Shown here piece by piece: positions 7,502 to 18,668 of a stretch of DNA of 27,508 nucleotides. Position 1 is the stretch's first letter. Every line of letters begins with the position of its first letter. Origin of the DNA: Parasitella parasitica (lineage: Eukaryota; Mucoromycota; Mucoromycetes; Mucorales; Mucoraceae); contig MU619439.1 in NCBI GenBank assembly GCA_025201805.1, positions 1 to 27,508 of the forward strand. Direction: 5' to 3'. A program made the translations under genes and the position numbers. The notes beneath the pieces are model-generated. The model had not been told where the DNA came from, ran no database searches, and saw nothing but the letters and a program-made list of their open reading frames with translations.

Positions 7502-8937
7502 CTATCTTTTGCTTCTTCTTTTATCGTCATCTCTTCGTCGATCTCTTCTATCATCGTCTCTTTTGCGATCGTAGTCTCTTCTATCATCCCTTCGGTAGTC
7601 TCTTCTTTCATCCCTTCTATCATCATTTCTATAGTTATCGTCCCTTCTACGATCATTGTTTTTTCTTTGTAATCCTTGATCATTGGTTCTATGTCTCTTC
7701 CGATCTCTTTTATCAGTATCAAACACTAAATCATAATTCTTCTCTCGACTTTCTTCGCCATCTCTATATCGGGTTCTCTTCTGTAAATTATCGAAACCAC
7801 CCATTGATTCTCCTTTGCCTCCTGTACGCTTCGAAATCCAATCTTTATGAAGCTTTGATACTGACTGTGAGAAATCTACATGAATACGACGATCATCAAT
7901 CAGCACAGATTGCATTTTGAAATAAGCCTATGCAATTATGCATTAGTGTACGGATGAGCTGCACAAATTTTCAACTTTTACCTCTTCAGCATCTTCCTTG
8001 TTTTCGAACTCGACAAAAGCATAGCTCAGGGAATCACCTGTTTGTCTATCACGAATAATTTCGCAGCTGTGAATAGCACCAAATCTTGAAAAAATCATCT
8101 CTAAATCTTCGTCTCTCGTAACAGGATTCAATTTACAGACAAATAATACATTCTCTGGAGGTTTAACTTCTGCAAAGGGTAAATCGCCAATCATTTCCAA
8201 TGTTAATGCATGCGCCTTTGCTTCTCTTTCTCTAGCCCTTTTCTCGATTTCCTCAGGATCACCAAACTCCTCTATATCTTCATCGTCTGCAATTCGCATC
8301 GATTCCATCTGCTCCTTTGTCGGCAAAGGTGACTCATTAGGCACTTGAAGCCCCTCCGGATCAGGAAAAGGATCATCCAAGATAACTGTATGTTTGATTC
8401 GAATATCTCGATAGGGTCTGCCCTTCTCATCACAAAATGCTTCGTTCATCTTATCTAACACCTCAAATCCTTCTGCTACTTCACCAAATAAGGTATATTT
8501 TCCATCCAAATAATCCAAATCATCAGCTAATGTAATAAAAAATTGACTTCCACTCACACCGCCGCTTTCTATGGACGCGTCTGCAGCGACAGCCATAGAT
8601 ACCATGCCTTTCTTTTTGTGTTTTAACTTGGGACTGATTTCTGCAGGAAAATATCGTTTGGTAGGTCCTTCCAGAATTCCATACACAGATTCGCCTTGGT
8701 CTCCTTTCCCAGTTGGATCACCTGTTTGCGCCATAAAGTCTTTTTGCACATTGAAAAAAGGAGAAAAGTTGTAGTACTTCATTTTGCAAAGTTTCAAAAA
8801 GTTGAGTGTTGTTTTAGGACACTCTTCAGTGTATAAATCAATAACAAGATCGCCCAGAGATGTCTCAATCAATACAGACTACACAATGATAAATTTTGCG
8901 TTAAAAAAGTATTCAAACATTCATATGACATTACCAT
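7502..8937 (-). CDS. PPIL4: peptidyl-prolyl cis-trans isomerase-like 4 (cyclophilin plus RRM)
   Basis: Exons on the minus strand are 8937-8935 (ATG only), 8878-7982 and 7927-7502, with introns of 56 and 54 nt, giving 441 residues (human PPIL4 492). Residues 1-165 form a cyclophilin domain with [15 protein letters not shown], the [12 protein letters not shown] loop and [11 protein letters not shown], then [11 protein letters not shown]. An RRM at about 240-325 carries RNP2-like VLFVCKL and RNP1-like LSYAFVEF, and ends [13 protein letters not shown] across the last intron. The tail is a low-complexity RD/RR/DD-rich stretch ending RRSKR. PPIL4 is a nuclear, spliceosome-associated cyclophilin; some activity-site residues differ among family members, so catalytic competence is not claimed. 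The start is set by the family's N-terminal SVLIETSLG, reached only by splicing the ATG directly to codon 2. Confidence 0.93.
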
Positions 8938-9508
8938 TTTCTTTATTATTATCCACAACAAAAGAAACTTGGGATAAAATATTTTCAAGCGAGCTTACGC
9001 TTTTTATAGACTTCGCAACTCTTTCGGCCATTGAATACCTTTACAGCTAGCAGGAAGAATCCATCCAACATTTAACAATGGTGGACAAAGCAGTGTCTGT
9101 ATGCTTACTAGTTAACGTTTTTACTAACATGATATCAAGTATTCAATATGTGATGCTCTTTGACGGTGACATTATTTTATACTTGGCTGAAAATCTTGAT
9201 ACACATATTTGCAGCAAGACGAATCATTTAGTTATATTTACATTTTAAGCGATCAGTGCAGCTGTTTCTTCCATCTAAGCGTATCTTAAAGAAAAGCTTG
9301 TCATTCAACCAAAAATCAATCTTTGTTACTGAACCAAGTATTATAGGTGGGATAGGTTAACTGTCCACAATCAAGCTATTTGCCGTAGATATCAACCTCT
9401 TCCCAATAGATGTATTATTAATTCTGTCTGAAAGACGCTCAATATGCTTACAGCATCTTCTATTTTGCTACATAAATTGTACATTGCTGTAACTTGGGTT
9501 GTCGGCAA

Positions 9509-9691
9509 TCAGTTTACAATGTAATGACCATCTTTTTTAGAAGGAAGAGGGGATTCTGTAGCTAACAATGCTCTTGTAATTGTTTGCAGCAGGTATTATA
9601 GTATTATATCATCATTCTACTTACAGATAACGTAGTGTCTCTTGGCGAGCGTCCTCTTTCCTTGAAATTCTTCGTAGGGGTAAGATCCCAT
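9509..9691 (-). CDS. possible micro-ORF or 3' exon pair, unknown
   Basis: On the minus strand an ATG at 9691 opens a frame to 9625. This is followed by a 63-nt intron with a good GTAAGT donor (9624-9619) and TTAG acceptor (9562), and then 9561-9509 ending in TGA, for 39 residues (MGSYPYEEFQ... to ...KKDGHYIVN). A TTAG acceptor also lies just upstream at 9701-9702, so these could be the last two exons of a longer gene whose earlier part I cannot define. The composition looks protein-like rather than AT-driven, but no family is recognised. Confidence 0.25.
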
Positions 9692-9849
9692 CCATAATCT
9701 CTAACTTTTACAAATATTGAAAAAGTATAGTAAAAGCTTAAAATAAGTTTTTATTCCCCATAGCAGCAGAAATATTTGATAATTAGAAAAAGTCTTGATA
9801 AAAAGAATAAGCTTAGCAATAATGACTAAAAAAGCGCATACATTCACTT

Positions 9850-10460
9850 GCTGAAGGCTGTTAAAGGCTGTTTCAACAACAGGCTTAACAGCAGGCTTAC
9901 CAATAGCCTTCAACAACTTTTAGTAACTTTGCTAACTGAATCAGAGCAAATAGCTTCACTCCAAGCAGCTTCATAGCAGACCGATGATCAAGATAATGTT
10001 ACATCTATTATGGTAAACGAGAACACCGACTCTCAGCCAGGTCATATTGTAACAAATCAAGCCATTACCGTTTTCTTTAAATGCTGATAAGAATGGTTTT
10101 ATACACAGATATGCCTTTTTTTTTTCCAAGCTTGGGCAACTTTAAAAAGGATGATCAAAGAACTGACGAGAGACTTTACATTCTTGTTGTGAAGGATGTC
10201 TTTGATTTGACGGATAAGGTGAAGTCATATAGCCTATACAAAGAATTTACTCAACGATTTAGGTAACAGCATGATTACAATTGACGACGATGATAGAAAT
10301 GGCTGTTGAAGAGGCACTGCTTGCTAGTGAATAAAACTTAGGAGTTGAAAATAAAGTAGAACCAAAGCTGGATTTTGAAAAGGGTCTCTTCGCCTGAAGC
10401 GCTGACATCTAGAATTGCTGAAGCCTGCAATAATATCTATTTGAGCGGGTTACATTGTAA
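9850..10460 (+). pseudogene. possible decayed coding sequence, unknown family
   Basis: Reading the plus strand, protein-like text runs in pieces: LQQLLVTLLTESEQIASLQ and QDNVTSIMVNENTDSQPG (about 9915-10065, one internal stop), then FKKDDQRTDERLYILVVKD and FDLTDKVKSYSLYKEFTQ (about 10139-10263, in another frame), then SPEALTSRIAEACNNIYLSG (about 10385-10446). Stops and frame changes separate them and no introns join them well. A short array of GCTGTT/AACAGC motifs lies at 9852-9895. It may be a relic of a transposon or duplicated gene, but I cannot name the parent. Confidence 0.25.
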
Positions 10461-11173
10461 CCTTTTTGTAAGAGAGATAATGTACGGATTTTTTTTTAAT
10501 ACAGTGATCCATTTTCACAAATATACGAATTTTTGTTCAAGTGTATGAAATTTCTTCCTTTAGAGCACGAGTACTTTCTGAAAAAGGTATATATGTACGT
10601 ATAAACGAAAATCTCTTTTGGAAGGAAATGGCCTCATGCGTATACTATTTGAGTTGGCTTAAATAATTCTTATATGGCTGATACTTACAAAAGCCATCAA
10701 CGTGATCTACATATAGAAACGAAAAGCTATTGACAAGACATAGGGTCTCCGCGGTTTTTTCAAACATTGAATCGTAGCATCAGTTGTACAATTGAGTATG
10801 TATCATGGTTGTAAATTAAGACTTTTTTCAATAAAACCAAAGGAAAGCAAAAGAACCCCTCTCCTTTCCCCCTATTTCCAGTTAAAACTTTCACTACTAC
10901 TTGCTGCTCTTTTACCTTTTATTAGAAGCTTCAGTAGCCTTTTTTTTTTTTTTTCGTTTTTGCCTTTCTCCTTTCAGTTAACTTTTTTTTACCCAGCTTT
11001 TGTCCTAGTTTCCTGAAAAAGACAGTAGTAATGCATGAGAATAGTATAGCCGATTTATTATTTCACGCCACTACAGGATTGTTTTCTTTTCCTTTTTTTT
11101 TCCCTCTTTCTTTCTCACTGTTGGTTTTTAGTTTGCCCTTTTTTTTCCCTCGACAAAACACGATCCTAAAAAA

Positions 11174-11179
11174 TATATA
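11174..11179 (+). promoter_or_regulatory. possible TATA box of the HMG-box gene
   Basis: A TATATA stands in AAAAAATATATACAGC, 45 bp upstream of the ATG at 11225. It comes after a pyrimidine-rich stretch at about 10930-11150. Position and context fit a fungal core promoter, but AT-rich DNA makes chance matches common. Confidence 0.35.
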
Positions 11180-11224
11180 CAGCTATACGAAAATTACCGA
11201 CCTAAAGCAACAGTAACAGTAAAA

Positions 11225-13088
11225 ATGTCTGAACAAAACCTGTTGAACTACAATTTGTTCAAATCGCATGACAATAATTTTCAATTTGATTACTCAATTC
11301 CACCCACCGCAACAACATCGACAAATCATCAAATGCTATCTAATCAGGAACGAAGGGTAAACTTGTTTGCGATCTCGCCTTGATGTGGCGCTAATATCTT
11401 TTTCAACTGTATAGGATCCTGTACATGACTATAATAATATTTATCCTATTTCATCGTCGTATTACTTACCGCCTATTACAACAAGCCTGCCGTTTTCTTC
11501 TGTTTTACATAATAAGGTTCTCGATCAATCTGAACAACAACAATGGAAAAACGATGTTTCACAAGTAATGTGGTTTGACCATTTTTGTACTTTACATATA
11601 CTAACAAATACAAAAGTCGGCTATAATTATCAATGAAAAACAGGTGACTATGCCATCGCCAGTGAGCAGCAACTTTGATCATCATTGCACAGGTTCTCGG
11701 TCAGATGACCAAACGCCTACGCATATCGTCTCACTCGAAGCCATTCGAGAAGCTTTAAAAGAAGAGAAAGAAGAAGCCTTAGGCCATAGTCAACGAAGGC
11801 CGTTTTCAAAATTTACATCATTCCAAGCCTTAAAGCAGCGTCGTTACTCAACAGATCAATCTCTTTCTCCTTCTTCTCCTCTCCCTCCCGTTATTACTGC
11901 TTACACCACTCCAAGTTTTACAATCCCATTCAGCCCGCCTCCCTCCATCAAAACAAACGCAAACCACGATGACTTTGATGACGGGTTTAGCCAAATAGAC
12001 CCTTACGAAACTGAAAATAATGTCATAGAAGAAGCAGAAGGATCAGAGGAGCCAGAAACACCGTGGACGTCTAATCCACCAACAATTACAATAGAGAAAT
12101 TGAAAAGACCACCGAATGCCTATTTATTATTTAACCGGGACATGCGTCGTAAATTGCTTGAACAATCGCCCAAAATGACAGTCGCTGAGATCAGTAAAGA
12201 AGTGGGGGATTGGTGGAAGACCTTGCCAGATGTAATGCTCTCATTTGTATTGTATCTTTATTCGCTACTAATTGTACCTGTGTTATATACATCCTGCAGG
12301 TTGAACGTGAATATTATGTCAAACAGGCATCGATACTGAAAGAAGAGCACCTGAAAAAGCATCCAGATTTCATATATACCCGAAGATCAAAAGCACAGTT
12401 AGCAGAAGCTAAAAGGGCCTCAAAGCTGGGGCGAAAACTAAAGTCAGAAACGCTACAAGACAACCAGCAGGAGACGGGTTTAATACTAGGAAACAGCAAT
12501 TCTACATCTGTTACTGCTGCAAATACTGCAGCGGCCACATTCGCAAATAATGACACAGCAGCAAGAAAAAGATCCAGAAAATCCAATGCGGCAGGAGGTC
12601 AACGAGATCCTCGAGGAAGAAAAAAGAAGAGACATAAGCATCCATTTGCACCCAAGCACCCCATGTCTGCCTACTTGTACTATTTGGCGTCCGTTTATCC
12701 TCAAGTATCATTGAATTTTCCAGGCTCTACAGTTGGACCTATCAGTAAATCTATCTCGAAAACTTGGCATGCCATGTCGCCAGAAGAACAGTTGCCGTGG
12801 AAACAAAAGGCAGAGTCTGACAAGGCACGCTATGCCCGGGAAATGCAAGTATATATGGCAACGAATAGTAGTCTGCCGCAAGGGCAAGAAGTAGAAGGAG
12901 AGGAAGCTAACATAAAAGCAAAAGCACACGTTTCTGACGAATCTGATGACGATAGTTTAGGGCAAGTAAATATTAATGTCCAAGCAGTAGCGACAGTAGT
13001 CGGTATGGTTAATGCAAACCCAAGTGATGGCCATAGTCTGATGTACCATCGTCAAAACCTACCACAACTTAATAAAAAACATGCATGA
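11225..13088 (+). CDS. transcription-factor-like protein with two HMG boxes
   Basis: Exons are 11225-11356, 11415-11564, 11644-12231 and 12300-13088, all phase 0, giving 552 residues. The N terminus is Asn/Gln/Ser-rich. The first HMG box (about 246-316) reads LKRPPNAYLLFNRDMRR, then VGDWWKTLPD spliced to VEREYYVKQA. It resembles the SOX/MATA-type sequence-specific class, including the PNAY core and the basic end YTRRSK. A basic linker (ARKRSRK, RGRKKKRHKHP) probably acts as a nuclear signal. It leads to a second, more HMGB-like box (about 404-475) with KHPMSAYLYYLAS, ISKTWHAMSPEEQ and KARYAREMQVY. An acidic Ser/Asp patch follows (DESDDDS). The splice inside box 1 is required to restore its third helix. 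The sex-locus neighbours known in Mucorales (triose-phosphate transporter, RNA helicase) are not here, so mating-type identity is not supported. The target genes are unknown. Confidence 0.85.
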
Positions 13089-13266
13089 CGATTGTCACAC
13101 GACAATCCAATATCGTTTCTGTACACCCCAAGATCTGTGCCAGGTTGCTATACAGAAATATAAATTCACACACACAGGTGTGCAAAACGCTTCTTGTTTC
13201 AATTTCTTCAAGCTGTTGTATCCAGCTCTATTATCCATTTTATTTCAACAGCCACCTGCTACTGCT

Positions 13267-15864
13267 ATGGAAAAACAACCACAGAGTCTATTTTTAAGTA
13301 TACCTTTAAAAAAGGCAGACAAAATAAAATGGACTCCTGTCTTGTTGGCCTATATCATTATGTGCTATGCTGAAGAAGGAAAAAAATATGAAGCAGATTG
13401 TGAGTTGCTAGATTCACTGAGAAATCTCGCTTTGAGTCAAACAACAAACGATCCTCTTGGATTAGAAGATCTATCAATGTAAATATCCCAAAAGGCTTAT
13501 GCTGATCATATAATCTGATTATCCTTTCCATTACTAGTTATTTCAATCAGCTCACATTTCTGGGATCTCGATTTCCTCTCAATGTAAAATAATGATTTAT
13601 TATATATGTATAAGAGTGTGTCCAAAAAGACTGATATTCCTTGTCCTTTTGTCAAGTTGAACTTTCATATTGGGTGGTTCCCTATCTTGCAACCAAATCA
13701 AAAGCCAGGTACGAAGAAAACGCGAAAAGAAGACATATCGCATAGCTAATTAAATGTATTAGAAATCATCAGCAATCTGAACTATGAGAAATGCTGTGTA
13801 TTGTATAGGATGGCAGGTATGTACAGTGAATTGGGCTCGTTACAGAATACCATGTCTACAGAAAGTACTCGAAAAGCATGTCAATATTTTCAGGTGAGCA
13901 AAAAATGTGGCCAACGGAAAGGGAAAGGCCCTGCACTTACAAATATACCCGTAGAATGCCGCAGGATGTTTGAGATATATACAGTCTGATATTTTGCCCG
14001 ATCTTCGAGCCAAAGCCCCGCAAGATTTCCAACTTATCGATCCTCTCGTGTCATTAATGATGGCTCAAGCACACGAATGTATTTGGCAAAAAGCTGTGAT
14101 GGAACACTTGAAGCACGGCACCGTCGCTCGTCTTGCTGTCAAGGTTGCTGATTTATACGATGCATTTCTTTCCGGTCTTCACGACGAAAAGATGATACCC
14201 GATTATTGGATTCGATACGCTAAGGCAAAATCCAACTATTTCCAGGCAGTTGCTCAATACCAAAAAGCCAACGAAGCTATTTCGAATGGTCGCTACGGCG
14301 AAGAAATTGCTCGTCTACGCTTAGCTAAAGCAAGTGTTACAGCTGCATTATCCCAAATCAGAGCATTACAACCGTCCTTTGCAAATCAACTGGCAACATT
14401 GGACCAGTTGATAGGTTGCGATCTGATCCGCGCCGAAAAAGATAACGATGTGGTTTACATGGAAACTGTGCCTGAAGCCTCGCAGCTGGCGCCTATATTG
14501 CGATCAGATATGGTAACGCCCAACGTCCCTAATTTTATCAGCCATCCCAACTACTGGCTTGTATTACCTGACAGGCCTAACGATAAATTGTTCATAAAAA
14601 GGCCATTGTTTGACAATCTGGTCCCATTTGCTGTCCATCAAGCAAAAAGCGTGTTTTCAGACAAGAAAGATTACATTATCAAGGTCGATATTGTAGGGAA
14701 AAACCAAGAGCTGAACGCAGACAAGAAAAAGTATATATACCAGCAAAAAAAGAAAAAAAAAAAAGGAAATACAAAGCGAAATGACTCATAGTACTTTAGA
14801 TGCTTGGATGAGATGAAACTGCCTTACGCTTTGGATATTGTGGACGCTTTACCTGCCAAACTGGTTGAATATGCAGAGGAGGTACAAGATGAAGGCGGAA
14901 TACAATCATTGAATGACATGCTTTTCAAAATTCAAAGCATGTCAGACAAAACACTCAAGCTAATAGACGAAGGTTTCAATGCTCTTGAAGAAGAGAACGA
15001 GCAGGACGCAACACTAAGTCGGCAGTATGGCAAATTATGGAGTCGCCCTCCTTCTAGAACATTAACTCACGACCTATTGACACTCGGAACACAATACAAT
15101 GATACTGTTCAAGCTGCCCAAAAGGCAGATCGAATTGTTCAAGCCAAAGTGAATAATTGGGGAAAAGCTATAGCTATGTTATCTCGGCCTGCATCAGAGG
15201 TAAAAGCACATTTGCCCAACCTTCCACAAGACGACGAATATTACACAGAGATTCATGAATTGTTGGAAAACATACGATCCAAATTGGGTTTATTAGAAAC
15301 AGCATCTGATGAACGTAATAAACTTGAAACAGAAGCCAAAACTCTCGCCGAGAATGACGATATTTCGGAAGCGCTTTTATCTAAGGCTAATGAGCTCACA
15401 AAGGGGTCGCCTGTCGTTAAACTGGAGCCAGAACAATTTGCGGCTGAATATGACCAGCGTTTACAAGTTTACAAACGCATCCAAGAGAAAATCCTAAGCC
15501 ATGTCGACACACAAAACGAGTTGTTACAATCAATCACAGACGTATTTGGACAGCTGACACTGCTTACTGTCAATAAAAGTGCATTAATCAAGAGAGAAAA
15601 GGCGATATCCAATCTCGAATCTGCATTTGCAAAATTTAAAGAAATCAGAACAAACCTGGTAGAAGGCATCAAAGTAGGCTAAAACTATAGAGACGCACTG
15701 CTATGAGCTATTAATATTCCTTGTGTTAGTTTTATTCTCATTATACGGATATCATGTGCCAATTCAGAGATGATTGCCAAGAATTCACTATTGCTAGAAA
15801 ACTGGAAGCAACGGAACTGGCTCGAGATGTGAATCCAACCCGTCTGTTAACTTTAAAGAAATAA
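13267..15864 (+). CDS. BRO1-domain protein of the Rim20/PalA/ALIX family
   Basis: Exons are 13267-13478, 13538-13583, 13657-13708, 13763-13893, 13955-14730, 14800-15673 and 15730-15864, giving 741 residues. The BRO1 domain (about 1-375) starts LSIPLKKADK and continues YFNQLTFLGSRFPLN, LNYEKCCVLYRMAGMYS, LMMAQAHECIWQKAV, YGEEIARL and VPFAVHQAKSV. The V domain follows (LPYALDIVDALPAKL, GGIQSLNDM, DEGFNALEEE, and a final EGIK spliced to FYSHYTDIM...FRDDCQEFTIARKLE). These proteins bind ESCRT-III Snf7 and YPxL motifs at endosomes; Rim20/PalA does so in ambient-pH signalling, ALIX/Bro1 in cargo sorting. No Pro-rich tail follows the V domain, which favours Rim20/PalA over Bro1/ALIX. The last intron is needed: reading through adds only VG and a stop and loses the conserved FxxxCxxFxxAR end. 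An upstream ATG at 13081 is in frame but adds no conserved sequence. Confidence 0.9.
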
Positions 15865-16016
15865 ACCTTTAGTTGCCAGTACTGTAGAATGTATCCATTA
15901 TCCATCCCAAACAAACATAAAGTGGTTGGAAATACCCTTTGGTGATAAAGAGGCCTTTATTGGCAGGCAGCGTCATTTTAATACCTTTGATTGGATCATG
16001 ATGCTTGCCGTAAAAG

Positions 16017-16024
16017 TATATAAA
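16017..16024 (+). promoter_or_regulatory. TATA box of the aminopeptidase gene
   Basis: TATATAAA lies 69 bp upstream of the ATG at 16093. A pyrimidine-rich stretch (TTTACTTTTTTTCCCC) follows at about 16061-16075, a common arrangement at a fungal transcription start. Confidence 0.5.
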
Positions 16025-16092
16025 AAAGTCGTTGGTTCACGACAATAGATAAAAGTGCTTTACTTTTTTTCCCCTTCTATTTTTTTGTAAAA

Positions 16093-17552
16093 ATGAAGAC
16101 CTTTTCTCTATCCTTGCTTTCCGTTTCTGCCCTTTCCGCATTCGTCAGTGCTGGCCCTTTGGCAGCTATGGACCAGCTCAGAATGTTCAGTTCTCAAGAG
16201 CCCGAACTTCGTCTTATTCAATACAGGTAGGATTCATGCGTTCAAATCTACTAATATTCCTAATCATTTACTGCGAAATTAGTGAAGATACCCCTCCCAA
16301 GTGGATGACTGAGGCCGATAAAGAGGCGTTGTTTAGAGCCGGCGTAAAATATATGGATATCACTGATTACCCCAATCCTCCTGTTTCTCTCAGCTCTGAA
16401 TGGCAACCATGTAAGCGTAAAATAAACAGGTCAAACAAAAAACAAAAAAAAACTCACACGCACGCCATCTTCCGGTATCTTCAGTTATTCCTGCAAATGC
16501 CAAATATCAAGATGAAGTTGCCCCTTTCATTGGCAACTTGACTACCGATACCATGAAGGAGGTATTAACTGAGTTTACAAGCTTCCGTAACCGTTATTAC
16601 AAGTCTTCCTATGGCGCCAAGTCTTGCCGTTGGTTAATTCAACAAATCAGAGATGTCGCTGACGGTTTTGATCATGTGTCTGTGGAGGAATTCGAACACT
16701 CTGTAAGTGAGGGGATGTTATTTGTTACACACAAGCGTTTTTCGAACTAACTGTGTCTGTTAAAAAAACAGTGGGATCAATTCTCCATCATTGCTCGCTT
16801 TGAAGGCTCCAACACGGAACTTAAGAATGAGCTCGTTATTGTGGGTGCTCATCAAGACTCAGTTAATATGTGGCTACCCAGTTTTGGTCGTTCTCCTGGT
16901 GCTGATGTAAAGTAGAAACTTACTGGAGAAGGGGAAGGGGGAGGAGGACAAAGGATATTAATAATTTGCTTTGCCATTAGGATGATGGCAGTGGCACTGT
17001 CACTATCTTTGAGGCATTCCGTAGTTTGGTTCATAATGGCTTCAGACCTGAAAGACCTGTTGAATTCCATTGGTATAGTGGCGAGGAAGCTGGTTTATTA
17101 GGCAGCCAAGCTGTTTCAAATGCATACAAGGAGGATGGTAGACAGGTCCTTGCCATGTTGCAGAATGACATGACCGGTTACGTTGGCGTTAATGGCGAAG
17201 TCATTGGTATTGTAACTGACCATGTTGACGAGAAATTGACTGACTTCCTCAAGAATTTGGTTGATAACTATGCCGACATTCCTTATGTTCTCACCAAGTG
17301 TGGTTATGCTTGCAGTGGTAAGTGAAGCTTCTACTGTAGTGAAAATGTTGCTCATTGCATTATTCAGATCATGCTTCATGGCGTAAGGTTGGCTTCCCAT
17401 CTGCCTTTACAATAGAAAGTGCTTTTGATGACTCCAACCACTTTATTCATACTACCGGCGATACCATTGACAAGCTCTCGTTTGATCATATGAAAGAGTT
17501 CTCCAAGGTCGCTGTAGGATTTGCCGTCGAGTTGTCTCACAAACACGATTAA
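16093..17552 (+). CDS. secreted M28-family zinc aminopeptidase (leucyl aminopeptidase-like)
   Basis: Exons are 16093-16226, 16283-16410, 16485-16702, 16772-16906, 16981-17317 and 17368-17552, giving 378 residues. A signal peptide covers about 1-20 ([20 protein letters not shown]), followed by a propeptide-like region and the catalytic domain. The two-zinc site of M28 peptidases is visible in full: His187 in VGAHQDS, the Asp of GADDDGSG (205-207), the GEE pair 240-241 in [12 protein letters not shown], Asp268 in QNDMTGY, and His319 in CSDHASW. The pair of Cys in KCGYACSDHASW fits the conserved disulfide of fungal Lap1-type and Vibrio/Aeromonas-type enzymes. The length matches fungal Lap1. The likely role is extracellular or vacuolar release of N-terminal amino acids for nitrogen supply. 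The GAD/DDG join is made exactly by the fourth intron. Confidence 0.94.
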
Positions 17553-17720
17553 GATGTCTTTTTATTTAGTTGTTGTATTATGAGTGAATAAATAATACAT
17601 TGTTGTCAATTTGCATGGCGATATTTCTTTTCGTTGAGGAGGCAAGGTTCAGGTCGCACTCGTGCGAGTCGAATTAAAACAACTGCTTTTTCTATATTTG
17701 TTTTTCGCCATTTTTTGTTC

Positions 17721-18469
17721 ATGTCAGAGACAAACTCATCTTCTCCTCCTCTCGCTCCTTTCGAAGAAATAAAGCTTTCCAAGCTTCTTTCTTACATATT
17801 AAGGCATGGTGCTGTTAAGCAAAAGCTGGACATATCGCCTGATGGCTATGTTAGTGTTGATGATATAGTAAGTCGGTAGGCACCAGCTCACATATGGACG
17901 AATGTACTCACTTTTTTTTTTCAACTATTAGTTGGCGCAGCCCAAGTTCAAAGGCGTTACATTCGAACAGATAAGATACGTTGTTGACCATAATGACAAA
18001 AAGCGCTATGAATTATCGCAAACAACAACCGGCGAATGGCTTGTTCGAGCAACTCAAGGGCACTCGCTAAAGTCGATCCTACCTGATGACCTGCTGGAGA
18101 CGATAACAGGTTCCATAGATACACCCGTTATCCACGGAACCACATTAGAGGCATGGAAGCAGATCCAACATCAAGGTCTCTCCAAAATGAATCGCAACCA
18201 TATTCATTTTGCGGTTGGTTTTCCAGACGACCCCAACGTGAAAAGTGGAATTCGAGCGACTAGCCAAGTTTTTATATTCGTGGATGTCGAAAGAGCAAAG
18301 CAAGGTACCGACATATTCAACTCGTCATTTCTTCTAGTAACTAAACACTTGCATAGATGGCATTGTATTTTATAAATCAAAGAATAATGTCATATTATCA
18401 GATGGCATTGACGGAATCATTGCTCCGCTATACTTTAAGCAGGTTGTTATAAAAGAAACGCAGAGTTGA
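17721..18469 (+). CDS. TPT1: tRNA 2'-phosphotransferase (Tpt1/KptA family)
   Basis: Exons are 17721-17867, 17932-18304 and 18357-18469, giving 210 residues, a normal size for the family. The enzyme removes the 2'-phosphate left at the splice junction by fungal tRNA ligase, passing it to NAD+ to make ADP-ribose 1'',2''-cyclic phosphate. Family motifs are all present: LSKLLSYILRHGA with Arg28-His29, the DGYVSVDDI turn, Arg88 in LVRATQGHS, HGTT at 117-120, HIHFAVG, and GIRATSQVFIFVD with Arg157. These correspond to the Arg/His/Arg/Arg active-site set known in yeast Tpt1. The third exon supplies the expected strand-rich end (VILSDGIDGIIAPLYF). The start at 17721 is preferred because residues added by the in-frame upstream region are unlike the family. 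It begins 168 bp after the aminopeptidase stop. Confidence 0.94.
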
Positions 18470-18668
18470 GTCGCGGTAGCGTTTTCCCCCATACAAAAAG
18501 AAATGGCATTAATAGGATTGGTGTTTATAAAATAAAGTCGAAAGGGAATATATATATTCTTGCAAGCTAGAAAAAAAGAAATAAAAAAAAAAAAAAAAAC
18601 ACAGAGAGAGGCAGACAGATAATATACAAGACATGTTTAAAATGATAATAAACATGAAGACAAAATTA

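Larger units (their letters stand above)
8938..11224. other. long intergenic stretch with decayed coding-like fragments
   Basis: About 2.3 kb lies between PPIL4 and the HMG gene. At 8938-9500 I see nothing beyond the PPIL4 promoter side. At 9509-9700 (minus) there is a possible pair of short exons. At about 9850-10460 (plus) a coding-like text is broken by stops. From 10470 to 11224 the DNA is AT- and then pyrimidine-rich with several T-runs (10939-10954, 11091-11100, 11138-11147), the usual look of a fungal promoter, ahead of the ATG at 11225. Two short open frames inside this promoter (10792-11016, 11031-11216) are products of the T/C-rich composition. Confidence 0.5.

Noticed and set aside
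7451-7722. Ser/Ile-rich plus frame and Glu/Met-rich minus frame over the PPIL4 tail
   Set aside because: Both are frame-shifted readings of the Arg/Asp repeat region of PPIL4.
10792-11216. Two short Phe/Ser-rich plus frames before the HMG gene
   Set aside because: Products of T- and C-rich promoter DNA; no conservation expected.
11225-13088. Mucorales sex-locus gene (sexM/sexP)
   Set aside because: The protein has two HMG boxes and the characteristic flanking transporter and helicase genes are missing here.
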